Assembly: GCA_964398945.1 (NCBI GenBank) | Contig: CAYNOT010000001.1 | Coordinates: 62,001-126,000, forward strand | Source of the DNA: JBGTGG01 sp964398945 | GTDB lineage: Bacteria; Bacteroidota; Bacteroidia; Cytophagales; Cyclobacteriaceae | DNA length: 64,000 nucleotides | Direction of reading: 5' to 3' | Shown here: one piece after another, positions 51,353-60,001 of the stretch | How the letters are laid out: each line of letters begins with the position of its first letter | Numbering within the stretch: position 1 is the first letter of the stretch | Made by a program: the position numbers and the translations under genes | The notes under the pieces: generated by a model | What the model saw: only the letters and a program-made list of their open reading frames with translations | What the model was told of the DNA's origin: nothing | The model's database searches: none

Positions 51353-51847
51353 ATGAATAGCAATCGACCCTTCATTCAAGACCTTTCTGACATCCTCCAA
51401 ATCCATAAGGAGCGAGCCGATGCGTATAATACAAGTGCATATGCCTGTGGTCACATGTTGCTTAAATTCATGCTGCATCGCGAGCTTGACAACGCCCGTG
51501 ATTCTATTCATTCTATCTTGCGTTTACTGCATGAACGTTTTGCGGATTTTAAGGAGCCTAAAACAATGGGATCTTTGTACACGCTGTGGCGTGAGTCCAA
51601 ACCTTCCTTTGAAGAACAAGAAGTTATTGACCAAGTGAATTCTTTTGAAACAGCTGATGCACTTACCTTACAGTGCTATCAGATCATATTAGCGAGCCCA
51701 AGTTTAGACAATATTTCGAAAAGCCTTTTGGAATTTCAATATCAAAATCATCACACCATCTACGAAAGTCTGAAGGGACTTAAAACAGTAACACTTTCTG
51801 CGAACAGTCATTTTTTCGAACCTCAAAAGTCGAATATCAGATGCTGA
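51353..51847 (+). CDS. Helical protein, possibly ferritin-like DUF2383 type
   Basis: A 164-residue cytoplasmic protein, predicted almost entirely helical, with amphipathic stretches (QDLSDILQIHKERADAYN, LLKFMLHRELDNARDSIHS, SLLEFQYQNHHTIYESLKG). The layout recalls the PA2169/DUF2383 four-helix-bundle proteins, which are found with YtxH- and CsbD-like stress proteins in many soil bacteria. The match is by general pattern only. The C-terminus after residue 148 is short and polar. It stands alone 156 bases after the glucan synthase and ahead of the YtxH gene, with a sigma-54-like element upstream. Function unknown. Confidence 0.6.
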   Translation: MNSNRPFIQDLSDILQIHKERADAYNTSAYACGHMLLKFMLHRELDNARDSIHSILRLLHERFADFKEPKTMGSLYTLWRESKPSFEEQEVIDQVNSFETADALTLQCYQIILASPSLDNISKSLLEFQYQNHHTIYESLKGLKTVTLSANSHFFEPQKSNIRC

Positions 51848-51947
51848 AGTAGAGGTATTTCTACAATTGCTATCTCCAATGTGTGTAAACACTCCTCAAC
51901 CCTTCACAAAAATATTCACTATTCACATTACCAAGGCCTCCTTCGTA

Positions 51948-51963
51948 TTGGCACTATCTTTTC
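51948..51963 (+). promoter_or_regulatory. Sigma-54-like promoter upstream of the YtxH gene
   Basis: TTGGCAC (51948-51954), five bases, then TTTC (51960-51963) fits the sigma-54 -24 element perfectly and the -12 element TTGC with one mismatch. It lies 42 bases before the ATG. Stress-associated small proteins are often under alternative sigma factors. Confidence 0.4.
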
Positions 51964-52005
51964 TTGTATGAATGCTATTTAAACAACACCTAAAAAACTA
52001 TTACT

Positions 52006-52278
52006 ATGGAAACTAAATATTTAATTGGAGGACTATTGGCTGGTGTAGTCATTGGCGTTGCAGCTGGAATGTTGTTCGCGCCAGCAAGTGGAGAAGAAAC
52101 ACAACGCAAAATTTCCGACCGCGCTAAGAAACTGGCAGATTCGTTACGCGATACCGCTGAAGAATCTATCCAATCATTAAAAGACCGCTTTAACCAAACC
52201 GTTGATGAGGTCGCGGAAGATGGAAAGAAACTTGCAAAAGAAGGTATCAATGCAACGAGTGAAAAAATGAAAGCTTAA
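52006..52278 (+). CDS. YtxH-domain small stress-type protein
   Basis: A 90-residue protein. Residues 1-30 form a membrane helix with the family signature YLIGGLLAGVVIGVAAGMLFAPASGEETQRK, where the LFAPxSGEETR motif is diagnostic of YtxH-type proteins. The remaining 55 residues form an alanine/lysine/glutamate-rich amphipathic coil (DRAKKLADSLRDTAEESIQSL). Such proteins are general stress or envelope proteins whose biochemical role is not known. The likely rho-independent terminator at 52647-52678 is the first one downstream. Confidence 0.9.
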   Translation: METKYLIGGLLAGVVIGVAAGMLFAPASGEETQRKISDRAKKLADSLRDTAEESIQSLKDRFNQTVDEVAEDGKKLAKEGINATSEKMKA

Positions 52279-52646
52279 ATCAATTTTGGCCCAAGGTTCA
52301 GTGGGTTGATACATATTTAACATGAATTTGCATCCATACTTTAAGACCTTCTATCGGACGAATACTTTCGGTATGCGATGGAAAGGATTGTGGGATAATG
52401 CGTTCTTTCGAAAATTAAATTATCAACACCCGATAATTTCAATCCACTACATTGGGTATGCTTATCTAAACAGTGATTGGATTTTCCTCTTTTCAAATTT
52501 GATTGGACTAACAGTAGGTACGTGTATACTGACCTGCAACGTGTTCCTTCAAGGTTCTAGAGAAAATAGGAACCACCATCCGGATGCTTGTTTATCAATG
52601 ATCCCAGCTTAAGTCGTATAAGAGCAGTCGGATTATACTTATAGGG
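52279..52646. other. Region between the YtxH gene and the terminator at 52647
   Basis: About 370 bases with no convincing gene. A 96-codon open frame (52322-52612) exists but has weak support. No operator or repeat was noticed here. Confidence 0.4.
52322..52612 (+). CDS. Doubtful small protein of unknown function
   Basis: A 96-residue frame, MNLHPYFKTFYRTNTFGMRW and onward, with one hydrophobic stretch (IFLFSNLIGLTVGTCILTC). It lies between the YtxH gene and the terminator and overlaps nothing else. The composition is rich in Asn, Trp and His and is unlike the neighbours, so a chance frame is the likelier explanation. Confidence 0.15.
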   Translation: MNLHPYFKTFYRTNTFGMRWKGLWDNAFFRKLNYQHPIISIHYIGYAYLNSDWIFLFSNLIGLTVGTCILTCNVFLQGSRENRNHHPDACLSMIPA

Positions 52647-52678
52647 AAGCCATCTTACTTTTTGTTAGATGGCTTTTT
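52647..52678 (+). terminator. Rho-independent terminator
   Basis: AGCCATCTTAC (52648-52658) pairs with GTTAGATGGCT (52664-52674) with one mismatch, loop TTTTT, followed by a T run. It ends the YtxH transcript. A frame that begins at 52669 within it is therefore not the start of the S4 gene. Confidence 0.8.
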
Positions 52679-52767
52679 CCATTTATAGCGCCTTTGCTTT
52701 TGTCTATGTAATCCCATTGAAGAGCGGTAGTAGAAATCATTGTCGTTGTTCGGTATCTTTACGCTCA

Positions 52768-53019
52768 ATGCGGACAACCTATAGATCCAACTTAAAACAA
52801 ACCATAGTGGAAAAATTCAAATTACGCGAAGCGGAAGAGTATATCGAACTCAATAACCTTATCAAATTATTAGGCTGGGTTGGTACAGGTGGTGAAGCAA
52901 AAGCGGCTATCGATCAACAAGAGGTCACTGTAAATGGAGTTGTCGAAACACAAAGAAGGAAGAAAATCCGGCTTGGGGACCAAGTTGCTTTTGGTAATGA
53001 GCAGGTCACTGTAGAATAG
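52768..53019 (+). CDS. S4-domain RNA-binding protein (YaaA/RlbA-like)
   Basis: An 83-residue protein that consists of an S4 RNA-binding domain: FKLREAEEYIELNNLIKLL, then GWVGTGGEAKAAIDQQEVTVNGVVETQRRKKIRLGDQV, the typical alpha-L motif with GEAK and VNG. The family binds rRNA or tRNA, and relatives sit next to recF or in ribosome-associated positions. The start is uncertain: ATG at 52768 fits, but the domain begins at the GTG at 52807 (VEKFKLRE). A -7-like TATCTTTA lies just upstream (52757-52764), which would make a leader of only a few bases. An upstream in-frame ATG at 52669 is rejected because it lies in a terminator. Confidence 0.8.
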   Translation: MRTTYRSNLKQTIVEKFKLREAEEYIELNNLIKLLGWVGTGGEAKAAIDQQEVTVNGVVETQRRKKIRLGDQVAFGNEQVTVE

Positions 53020-53108
53020 TACCATCCATATAAATCCACCCGTTGATTTTAAAATTAGTTTATACCTTAATGCTTGTATAAGCAGACAACACCATAAACG
53101 ATGATCCG

Positions 53109-53999
53109 ATGAAAGAACTAAAGAAAGAAAACATTCGCCAGGAAGTATTCGACTTGTATGACGACTACGCCCACAACCGTATCGACAGAAGGGATTTTTT
53201 TGAAAGGTTATCGGGTTTTGCCGTGGGTGGTGTTACCGTAACCGCACTGGCCAGTTTCCTGATGCCGGATTATAAAACCAAAATTCTGGTGAAGCAAGAT
53301 GATCCGCGATTGATAACCGAGATGGTTAGCTACGAATCACCAAAAGGAGGCGGGAAAATTACAGGGCAATTATCAAGACCGAAAGATGCGAAAGGAAAGT
53401 TGCCCGGGATTGTAATTGTTCACGAAAACAGAGGACTCAATCCGCATACCGCGGATGTTGCAAGACGCGCAGCACTGGAAGGTTTTGTTACCATTGCCCC
53501 CGATGCTCTTTCTCCACTGGGTGGTTATCCCGGCACTGACGATGAAGGTCGCACGATGCAATCGAAGCGGGATCGCAATGAAATGTTGGAAGACTTTATA
53601 GCGGGGTTTGAATATTTATCGAAGAGTACGCTTAGCACCGGAAAAGTTGGCGTGGTAGGATTTTGTTTTGGTGGATGGATTGCCAATATGATGGCGGTGC
53701 GTGTGCCCAACTTATCCGCTGCAGTTCCTTTTTATGGAGGGCAAGCTCCGGATGAAATGGTGCCGAATATCCAGGCGCCATTACAATTGCACTATGGTGG
53801 ATTAGACACACGGGTCAATGCAGGATGGCCTGCTTACGAAGCCGCATTGAAAGCCCATAACAAATCTTACGAAGTGTATATGTATGAAGGTGCCAATCAT
53901 GGTTTCTTAAACGATACCACTCCACGCTATGATAAAGATGCTGCAGCGTTGGCGTGGAAACGAACGATTGAATTCTTTAAAAAGAACCTGGCATCATAA
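53109..53999 (+). CDS. Dienelactone hydrolase family protein, exported
   Basis: A 296-residue alpha/beta hydrolase. Residues 1-55 include a charged start followed by an RRDFFERLSGFAVGGVTVTALASF segment that resembles a twin-arginine export signal. The enzyme domain (about 70-290) has the DLH catalytic triad: Cys186 in GVVGFCFGGW, Asp233 in YGGLDTRVNAG and His264 in GANHGFLND. HENRGLNPH near 105 and PDALSPLGGYPG near 132 are also characteristic. DLH enzymes open dienelactones in aromatic degradation, but related exported proteins act on unknown esters. No aromatic catabolic genes are near. It faces the phoU gene across a 140-base gap. Confidence 0.88.
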   Translation: MKELKKENIRQEVFDLYDDYAHNRIDRRDFFERLSGFAVGGVTVTALASFLMPDYKTKILVKQDDPRLITEMVSYESPKGGGKITGQLSRPKDAKGKLPGIVIVHENRGLNPHTADVARRAALEGFVTIAPDALSPLGGYPGTDDEGRTMQSKRDRNEMLEDFIAGFEYLSKSTLSTGKVGVVGFCFGGWIANMMAVRVPNLSAAVPFYGGQAPDEMVPNIQAPLQLHYGGLDTRVNAGWPAYEAALKAHNKSYEVYMYEGANHGFLNDTTPRYDKDAAALAWKRTIEFFKKNLAS

Positions 54000-54139
54000 A
54001 GATTCATTTCTGTTCCTGTTTGTCGAAGGCTGTTTCGGAGTCAACGAATAAGGTTTCGATAAACCTGTCTGTCCGATAGGCTATTTGAGATGGCTTCTAA
54101 TAAATAAGGTTTGAGTATCCAAAAACCAGTATCCCGTAT

Positions 54140-54808
54140 CTAGCTAGACTTTTTGTGCTTAATTACCTTCGCATCAAGATGGAACACAACTTCCTCTGCA
54201 ATATTTTTAATATAGTCCCCTATTCGTTCCAGTCTTCTGATAATGGTATAGGTCTTAAGTACCAACGTTGAATTCTTCGGATCGGCTTTGATAAGTTTAG
54301 TTGAAACTTTTAAGGCTTTCTTTGTGGTCTCGTCCAGTTCATCGTCCTTCCTGGCTATCTTTTTTGCCATTTCAACATTATCGTGCTGAACCGCTTCACG
54401 GATATCGTCCATCATGGAGATTGCCACCAGCAACATCCTGTTCACATTGAAATTTGACAGGATCGCTAAATTCGATTTCTTGATATTCTTATTGATAAAG
54501 TCTGCCAGGTTTTTACTGTTGTCGCCAATGCGTTCAAGGTTCGCGCTGATTTTTAACGCAGCTAAAACAAAACGCAAATCTGTTGCCACCGGATTATGCA
54601 ATGCCAAAATATTTTCACAATCCTTATCGATGTCCAACTCCAGGTTATTGATCCGCTCTTCTTTTTTGATAACATCCTTCGTTGCACTGAGATCATTTGT
54701 TTCAATGGCATGCAAGCATTTCGTCAATTGGTCTTTTGTAAGATCAATCATTTCGAGCAGGTTTGCCTTCAGTGTTTGTAATTCCGGGTCAAGTGTTACC
54801 ATATTCAA
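54140..54808 (-). CDS. phoU: Phosphate signalling regulator PhoU
   Basis: A 222-residue all-helical protein with two repeats of the PhoU three-helix motif. ExxxD metal-binding positions are seen in EERINNLELDIDKDCENIL and LERIGDNSKNLADF of repeat 1, and DDELDETTKKALKV and LERIGDYIKNIAEEVVF of repeat 2. PhoU links the Pst transporter to the PhoR/PhoB two-component system and limits phosphate uptake. The gene is the last in the pst run, 5 bases after pstB. The kinase and response regulator genes are not in the window. Confidence 0.96.
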   Translation of the reverse strand: MNMVTLDPELQTLKANLLEMIDLTKDQLTKCLHAIETNDLSATKDVIKKEERINNLELDIDKDCENILALHNPVATDLRFVLAALKISANLERIGDNSKNLADFINKNIKKSNLAILSNFNVNRMLLVAISMMDDIREAVQHDNVEMAKKIARKDDELDETTKKALKVSTKLIKADPKNSTLVLKTYTIIRRLERIGDYIKNIAEEVVFHLDAKVIKHKKSS

Positions 54809-54813
54809 ATATA

Positions 54814-55566
54814 CTAACCAAAGCGGCCAGTCACATAATTTTCAGTTTGTTTGTTCTTGGGTGTCGTAAAAATTTGTGATGTTTTACCGAACTCAATTAA
54901 TTCACCCATATAAAAGAAAGCAGTTTTGTCACTAATGCGTGCCGCCTGCTGCATGTTGTGTGTTACGATTACGATGGTATACTGAAGTTTCAACTCGGTG
55001 ATGAGCTCTTCAATCTTTGAAGTAGAAATCGGATCGAGCGCGGATGCTGGTTCATCCATCAAAATGATAGAAGGCTTCACCGCCAGGGCCCGAGCAATAC
55101 ACAACCGTTGTTGCTGACCTCCTGATAGACTGTAAGCAGATTTATCCAGCTTATCTTTTACTTCATCCCACAAAGCAGCCTTCTTTAAAGATTTTTCTAC
55201 GCGTTCCTGGATATCCTTTTTATTCCGGACACCCATGATCTTCAACCCATACGCTGCATTTTCGAAAATGGATTTTGGAAATGGATTCGGCTTTTGAAAA
55301 ACCATTCCAATCTCCTGGCGAAGCTCTTCAATCTTTATACTTTTCTTATAAATATCCTTTCCATCAATACGGATCCCGCCTTCTTTCCGAAAGCCATCGA
55401 TGTAGTCGTTCATGCGATTGAACATCCGCAGAAACGTTGACTTTCCACATCCTGATGGACCAATAAATGCCGTCACGGTATTTTCTTTTATCTCCATCGA
55501 TATATCTTTCAATACATGGTTGGATCCATAAAAAGCGTTTACCTCGTTTACATCAATAAATTTCAT
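54814..55566 (-). CDS. pstB: Phosphate ABC transporter ATP-binding protein PstB
   Basis: A 250-residue ATPase of the Pst phosphate importer. Walker A is in GPSGCGKST near 36, the Q-loop in GMVFQKPNPFPKS, the ABC signature in YSLSGGQQQRLC and Walker B in SIILMDEPASALDP. The family mark PISTSKIEELI follows the D-loop. It couples ATP hydrolysis to phosphate transport through PstA/PstC. Three bases separate it from pstA and five from phoU, so translation is likely coupled. Confidence 0.97.
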   Translation of the reverse strand: MKFIDVNEVNAFYGSNHVLKDISMEIKENTVTAFIGPSGCGKSTFLRMFNRMNDYIDGFRKEGGIRIDGKDIYKKSIKIEELRQEIGMVFQKPNPFPKSIFENAAYGLKIMGVRNKKDIQERVEKSLKKAALWDEVKDKLDKSAYSLSGGQQQRLCIARALAVKPSIILMDEPASALDPISTSKIEELITELKLQYTIVIVTHNMQQAARISDKTAFFYMGELIEFGKTSQIFTTPKNKQTENYVTGRFG

Positions 55567-55569
55567 TCC

Positions 55570-56427
55570 CTACCAATTTATACGGCTTTGCCATTTATTT
55601 CTTAAGTACACTGCTATACCATTCATTACAAAAGTGATGGCCAGCAAAACAATAATCGCAGCAGCACCGTTCACCTGAAATTCGCGCTGCGGACGAGATA
55701 TCCAATTAAAAATCTGCATGGGCAATACCGTAAATTCATCCATGGGACTTTGTGGTACGAATGGAACATAGGCCAATGCACCAATAACAATGAGCGGTGC
55801 CGTCTCGCCAATAGCCCGCGACAAGGCCAGGATAATCCCCGTAAGAATCCCCCCTGCCGAAGCTGGTAAAACCTGGTACCAAATCGTTTGCCATTTGGAA
55901 GCGCCCAAACCATAGGAGGCCTCGCGCAACGTTTTAGGTACAGCTTTCAAGGCTTCCCGTGTTGCAACAATGATGACCGGCAAGATCAACAAGGCTAACG
56001 TAAATGATCCTGCTAAAATACTGCTGCCCATATTCATCATGCGCACAAAAATCTCAAGACCTAGCAGACCATAGATAATGGATGGAACACCTGCCAGGTT
56101 TGCAATGTTCACTTCCACAATGGAAGCAATCCGGTTTTTCTTTCCATACTCTTCCAAATACACACCCGCAGAAATCCCCAGGGGGATGGAAATAATGGCC
56201 GTTAATCCTAATATCCACGCGGTTCCTGTCCATGCTGTTAGTATCCCTGCCTTTTCTGCTTTGCGCGAAGGAAGACTGGTAATAAAATCCCAATCAATAC
56301 GCGCAATCCCTTTTGTAATAATATTATATAAAAATATCCCGAGAATGATCAAGGAAATTGCGGTGAACCCGATGCCCACATATTTAAATGCGGTGTCGAT
56401 AAACCGATTTAATTTTAGGCTATTCAT
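55570..56427 (-). CDS. pstA: Phosphate ABC transporter permease PstA
   Basis: A 285-residue permease with six membrane segments (AISLIILGIFLYNIIT, GTAWILGLTAIISIPLG, ILALSRAIGETAPLIVIGA and others). The EAA loop is ATREALKAVPKTLREASYGLGASKWQTIWYQ. The start at 56427 (MNSLKLNRF) overlaps the end of pstC by 8 bases. A further in-frame ATG at 56478 would place 17 basic residues on the front and overlap pstC more, so it is less likely. Confidence 0.95.
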   Translation of the reverse strand: MNSLKLNRFIDTAFKYVGIGFTAISLIILGIFLYNIITKGIARIDWDFITSLPSRKAEKAGILTAWTGTAWILGLTAIISIPLGISAGVYLEEYGKKNRIASIVEVNIANLAGVPSIIYGLLGLEIFVRMMNMGSSILAGSFTLALLILPVIIVATREALKAVPKTLREASYGLGASKWQTIWYQVLPASAGGILTGIILALSRAIGETAPLIVIGALAYVPFVPQSPMDEFTVLPMQIFNWISRPQREFQVNGAAAIIVLLAITFVMNGIAVYLRNKWQSRINW

Positions 56428-57298
56428 ACTTCTCCTGGAATTTCTTTTTAATGAAGTAACTAATCTGATTAAGCGCAAAAGTAAAAATGAACAACGTCAT
56501 ACCTGCGGCAAAAATAGTTTTGTATTCAACAGACCCATGTTGGACATCGCCTAAACTTACTTGCACAATAAACGCGGTAATCGTTTCAACTCCCTGGCGC
56601 GGATCAAGTGTGAGTACAGGTTGTTGACCAGCCGCTACCGCTACCACCATCGTTTCTCCAATAGCGCGCGCGATTGCCAAAATTATTGAAACGAGGATTC
56701 CGGAAGAGGCAGCCGGCACAATCACTTTAAAGGCAGTTTGAAATCGCGTTGCCCCCATTCCAAAAGAAGCTTCACGTAATGATTTGGGTACAGCAAACAT
56801 GGCATCCTCACTCAACGAAGAAACCATAGGCGTGATCATAATCCCCATCACTAATCCGGCAGATAAAGCATTGAACGTATCAACACCGGGAATAAAAGAT
56901 TGCAACCAGGGAGTGACAACAGTCAGCGCAAAAAAACCATACACAACGGTAGGGATGGCGGCTAGTATCTCCATCAAGGGCTTAACGCGCTTCCGTAATC
57001 CTTTGGGTGCATACTCACTTAAATAAATTGCGATAATCAATCCAAAGGGCATGGCCGTTGCAATGGCAATACCTGTTGTTAACAACGTTCCACTTAAAAG
57101 CGGAAGGATGCCGTAATGCTTTTGCGTAAATAGCGGGGTCCATTCTGTATCGGTTAGGAAATCCCACAACGAAACTTCAGAAAAAAATGAAAGGGACTCT
57201 GAAAAAAGTACCCAGATGATTCCAACTGTAACCAAAATAGTGAGCAAAGCACTAAGCGCCAGCCCTCCTTCAATTACTTTTTCAGTATACTTTTTCAA
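56420..57298 (-). CDS. pstC: Phosphate ABC transporter permease PstC
   Basis: A 292-residue permease that pairs with PstA. Membrane segments include ALSALLTILVTVGIIWVLF and TTGIAIATAMPFGLIIAIYLS. The EAA loop is FAVPKSLREASFGMGATRFQTAFKV, and EILAAIPTVVYGFFAL is a familiar PstC segment. The start MKKYTEKVIEGGLALSALLT has a short cytoplasmic tail, as expected. It begins 34 bases after pstS and overlaps pstA by 8 bases. Confidence 0.95.
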   Translation of the reverse strand: MKKYTEKVIEGGLALSALLTILVTVGIIWVLFSESLSFFSEVSLWDFLTDTEWTPLFTQKHYGILPLLSGTLLTTGIAIATAMPFGLIIAIYLSEYAPKGLRKRVKPLMEILAAIPTVVYGFFALTVVTPWLQSFIPGVDTFNALSAGLVMGIMITPMVSSLSEDAMFAVPKSLREASFGMGATRFQTAFKVIVPAASSGILVSIILAIARAIGETMVVAVAAGQQPVLTLDPRQGVETITAFIVQVSLGDVQHGSVEYKTIFAAGMTLFIFTFALNQISYFIKKKFQEKYE

Positions 57299-57332
57299 TT
57301 TGAATATTGGAACATTGCCTGGTCAAGGCAAA

Positions 57333-58292
57333 TCAATTCTCCGTGATTGCTTTTTTGATTGAGAAAGCTGCAAAAGCAGACTTTCCTTTTTTATACTCTT
57401 CAGCAGGAAGGGCAATATACCCTACATCCGGCACCAGCGTTGCTGCATTATCAAGATAAAAATCCACGAACTTGACAACCTCTTCCCGTTTCGCAGCTTC
57501 GCTATTCACATACACAAACACCGGACGGGAAAGGGGTGAATAGCTTCCATCCCTTACTGTTTCGCTTGTGGGCAAGATTACCCCTGATCCATTATCAACA
57601 CCAACCAATTTGAGCTTATCACGGTTTTCTTCATAATAGGCAAGGCCAAAAAAACCAAGCGCATTTTTATCACCGGCAATCCCTTGTACCAACACATTAT
57701 CATCTTCGCTTGCAGTATAATCGCCACGGCTTGATCCGCTTTGCCCAACAATTGCTTCAGTAAAATAATCGTACGTTCCCGAGGCAACCCCGGGGCCATA
57801 TAAATTAAAAGGCTTATCGGGCCATCCTTCCCGTATCTGATTCCAGTTTGTTATCTTTCCTTGCGCAGCAGGTTCCCAAATCTTCTTTAGTTCTTCAACC
57901 GTAAAGTGATCTACCCAATCATTGCTTTTATTTATCAATACAGCAAGTCCATCAATCGCAACTTTCAATTCCAAATAGTCGATATTGTTGTCTTTACAAG
58001 CTTGTTGTTCACCTGCTTTAATGGGTCTCGATGCATCATTAATATCCGTTTCATTTCTTGAGAATTTTTGAAACCCACCGCCTGTTCCGGATACACCTAC
58101 AGACACCCTTACCTTTGGGTAGCTTGCCCGAAATTCTTCTGCAATTGCTTCTGTAATTGGGTAAACCGTGCTGGAGCCATCAATTTTAATCTCCCCGGTG
58201 AGCGCACCCCCTGTGGATTCATCTGTTTTTGATCCGCAAGCGAAAAGGGAAAGTAAAAGTGCAAAAGAAAAACACGCTGTAATTCGAAGCAT
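57333..58292 (-). CDS. pstS: Phosphate-binding protein PstS
   Basis: A 319-residue lipoprotein (LFACGS, lipid Cys19). The phosphate-binding loops are visible: DGSSTVYPITEAIAEEF near 38, GVSGTGGGFQKFSRNE near 65, and NDASRPIKAGEQ (Asp near 83). YGPGVASGTYDYFTE and SEDDNVLVQGI complete the site. The protein delivers phosphate to PstCA. It begins 117 bases after the porin gene. The TAGCTTTG -7 element at 58318-58325 suggests a separate promoter in addition to the upstream Pho-box promoter. Confidence 0.96.
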   Translation of the reverse strand: MLRITACFSFALLLSLFACGSKTDESTGGALTGEIKIDGSSTVYPITEAIAEEFRASYPKVRVSVGVSGTGGGFQKFSRNETDINDASRPIKAGEQQACKDNNIDYLELKVAIDGLAVLINKSNDWVDHFTVEELKKIWEPAAQGKITNWNQIREGWPDKPFNLYGPGVASGTYDYFTEAIVGQSGSSRGDYTASEDDNVLVQGIAGDKNALGFFGLAYYEENRDKLKLVGVDNGSGVILPTSETVRDGSYSPLSRPVFVYVNSEAAKREEVVKFVDFYLDNAATLVPDVGYIALPAEEYKKGKSAFAAFSIKKAITEN

Positions 58293-58317
58293 ATTGTTTA
58301 ATCCTTAAAATTTTGTA

Positions 58318-58325
58318 CAAAGCTA
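58318..58325 (-). promoter_or_regulatory. -7 promoter element for pstS
   Basis: On the minus strand TAGCTTTG is an exact match to the Bacteroidota TAnnTTTG consensus, 26-33 bases upstream of the pstS start. No clear -33 TTTG was found at the right distance. Confidence 0.4.
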
Positions 58326-58409
58326 ATTCAAAACCAGTCCATTAGCGGGGAACCAATATTATCCAAATGTTAAATTCTGATAATCCGTACCTCCTGATTT
58401 ATTTATAGG

Positions 58410-59639
58410 CTAAAAATTTATCTGGGCCTGCAACCGTAGCAACCGGCCTTCTTGTAAATTGTTTGGCTTTAATGCATCTTCAAATCTTCTGGAAGAAATC
58501 GTATACATTACTACCAATTCAAAAAACTTAGAAGGCTGCCACTCCATGCCCAGTTCAAGTTCGGTTACATTATAACTACGCGCATTCAATTCATGTTTCT
58601 TGCCTCCATTATAATACTGCGCACGCGTGAAGGGGATAAAAAATTGATTGCCCTTTGTTTTGATCATGTAGGATAAGGTAGCGTACCCACCATGCAGGTT
58701 TTTCACAGCAATGGAATCGGTGGCCTTATCATATTGTGGCCCTCTACCGATTGTATACTCTGCCTGAATACCAAAAGGCTTGGGATAAAGCACAAAGGTG
58801 GCAGCAGCACGTTGATCAAGGTAGTTTCTATCAGCATTTGTTTTGACATCCAACGCTAAATCATTGGGCACAACATATTGCCCGGTATACGCTTGAATTC
58901 CAGGCTCGATGATTTGATTGCCCAGCACCATTGGATAGGTAAAGCGGGTAACTACATGAAGTTCGTTGTTCAATTCAGGTTTATTTGCTGTCTGTCCATT
59001 GTATACACCCAAAGCAAACAACCCATAATCACCCGATCCCTTTAAGCCATCGCGGATCAAATCGGCAAATAACTTACGCTTTTCAGCTGGCGCCCAATAA
59101 AAGAAAACCCCAATATCCCGTTCATTTGCGACTGCGCTGTTCAGTGCGTCATTGCGATCTAACGGTAACCGGTTTTGGCTTGATTGCATATTCTCAAAAC
59201 CATAGGGAACCTTACTTTGCCCTACCCGAACCCTAAACTCATTTTCGTTGTCAAAGCCGATATCAAAGTACGCATCGCGCAATTGCACAAAGTGCAAGCC
59301 CGTTGATGAGGCCGAACTGGCAAAATCTGGTTGGATATAGAAATAGACACGCTTCGTGATCTGCCCGGAGAAAATAAGCCGGGTTCGTCTTAAAAAGAAT
59401 CCACCGTCATCGCCCCAACTTTTATCACATTGCTCACATTTTAAATCAGGGTTGGTTTCCAATAAGCGATTATAGCGGGCTTGCACGTATCCACGTAAAT
59501 TGATAGACTCAAACCACTTTCTTTCTGGCGGGGAAGTTTCTGCTTTAGTCTCTGACTTTTCATCTGATGTTTGCTGTGCATACGTGCCCGTGATGGCAAA
59601 AACAAGAACCAAAAATGAAACTATATTCTTCTTAAACAT
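58410..59639 (-). CDS. Phosphate-selective porin of the OprO/OprP family
   Basis: A 409-residue outer-membrane protein with a signal peptide (about residues 1-21, FLVLVFAITGTYAQ). Beta strands typical of the O/P porin family run to the C-terminal F (LRLQAQINF). ESINLRGYVQARYNRLLETN, FFLRRTRLIFSGQITKRVYFYIQPDF and YVQLRDAYFDIGF-like segments recur in the family, as does the RVGQSKVPYGFENMQSSQNRLPLDR stretch. It provides phosphate or anion entry through the outer membrane. It is the first gene of the pst operon and lies downstream of the Pho-box array. The symbol is left open because O and P cannot be separated here. Confidence 0.93.
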   Translation of the reverse strand: MFKKNIVSFLVLVFAITGTYAQQTSDEKSETKAETSPPERKWFESINLRGYVQARYNRLLETNPDLKCEQCDKSWGDDGGFFLRRTRLIFSGQITKRVYFYIQPDFASSASSTGLHFVQLRDAYFDIGFDNENEFRVRVGQSKVPYGFENMQSSQNRLPLDRNDALNSAVANERDIGVFFYWAPAEKRKLFADLIRDGLKGSGDYGLFALGVYNGQTANKPELNNELHVVTRFTYPMVLGNQIIEPGIQAYTGQYVVPNDLALDVKTNADRNYLDQRAAATFVLYPKPFGIQAEYTIGRGPQYDKATDSIAVKNLHGGYATLSYMIKTKGNQFFIPFTRAQYYNGGKKHELNARSYNVTELELGMEWQPSKFFELVVMYTISSRRFEDALKPNNLQEGRLLRLQAQINF

Positions 59640-59769
59640 TCCTCTTCACCTTATAAATTTTACTTTTCTACGCGAACCACAAATAAAATTTGGATTATTC
59701 GTAATTGATTGATTCAACGATCTTTAAAGGCCTTATTTCGAAAATCGAGGCAAAGAAATTATTAATTCC

Positions 59770-59847
59770 TTAACATTCCATTAACGATTTAGTAATTTAA
59801 CAGTAACATAATATTAACACTGGCCTTTCTTAACATTCAGGTAACAT
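59770..59847. promoter_or_regulatory. Candidate Pho box array (TTAACAT repeats)
   Basis: Seven TTAACA/GTAACA-type units lie at 59770, 59781, 59797, 59803, 59814, 59830 and 59841. Six of them form three pairs with exactly 11-bp spacing (59770/59781, 59803/59814, 59830/59841). 11-bp-spaced direct repeats are the binding pattern of PhoB/PhoP-family regulators; Bacillus PhoP binds TTAACA repeats. Read on the minus strand the unit is ATGTTAA, similar to the E. coli CTGTCAT unit. The array lies 131 bases upstream of the oprO/P-pst operon. Confidence 0.65.
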
Positions 59848-60001
59848 TGGAAATATCCGACACGCAAGGCCCCAATTTTATGTACTAATCGCACACGTTT
59901 ATATTATAATCAAAAGGATTCTGGAAAATGGCCATATATGTATTCTGGATATTTAAACTCCATATAAACCTTAAAGCCATAAATTAAAACTATATTTTTC
60001 C

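Noticed and set aside
52669..52767. In-frame upstream extension of the S4-domain gene
   Set aside because: It begins inside a terminator hairpin (52647-52678), and its translation does not resemble the family, so the gene is started at 52768.
54050..54067. AGGTTT-CGAT-AAACCT hairpin between the DLH and phoU genes
   Set aside because: The stem is only six bases and no T run follows, so it is not supported as a terminator.
54414..54869. 151-codon plus-strand frame opposite phoU and the end of pstB
   Set aside because: Spans two real, conserved genes on the other strand.
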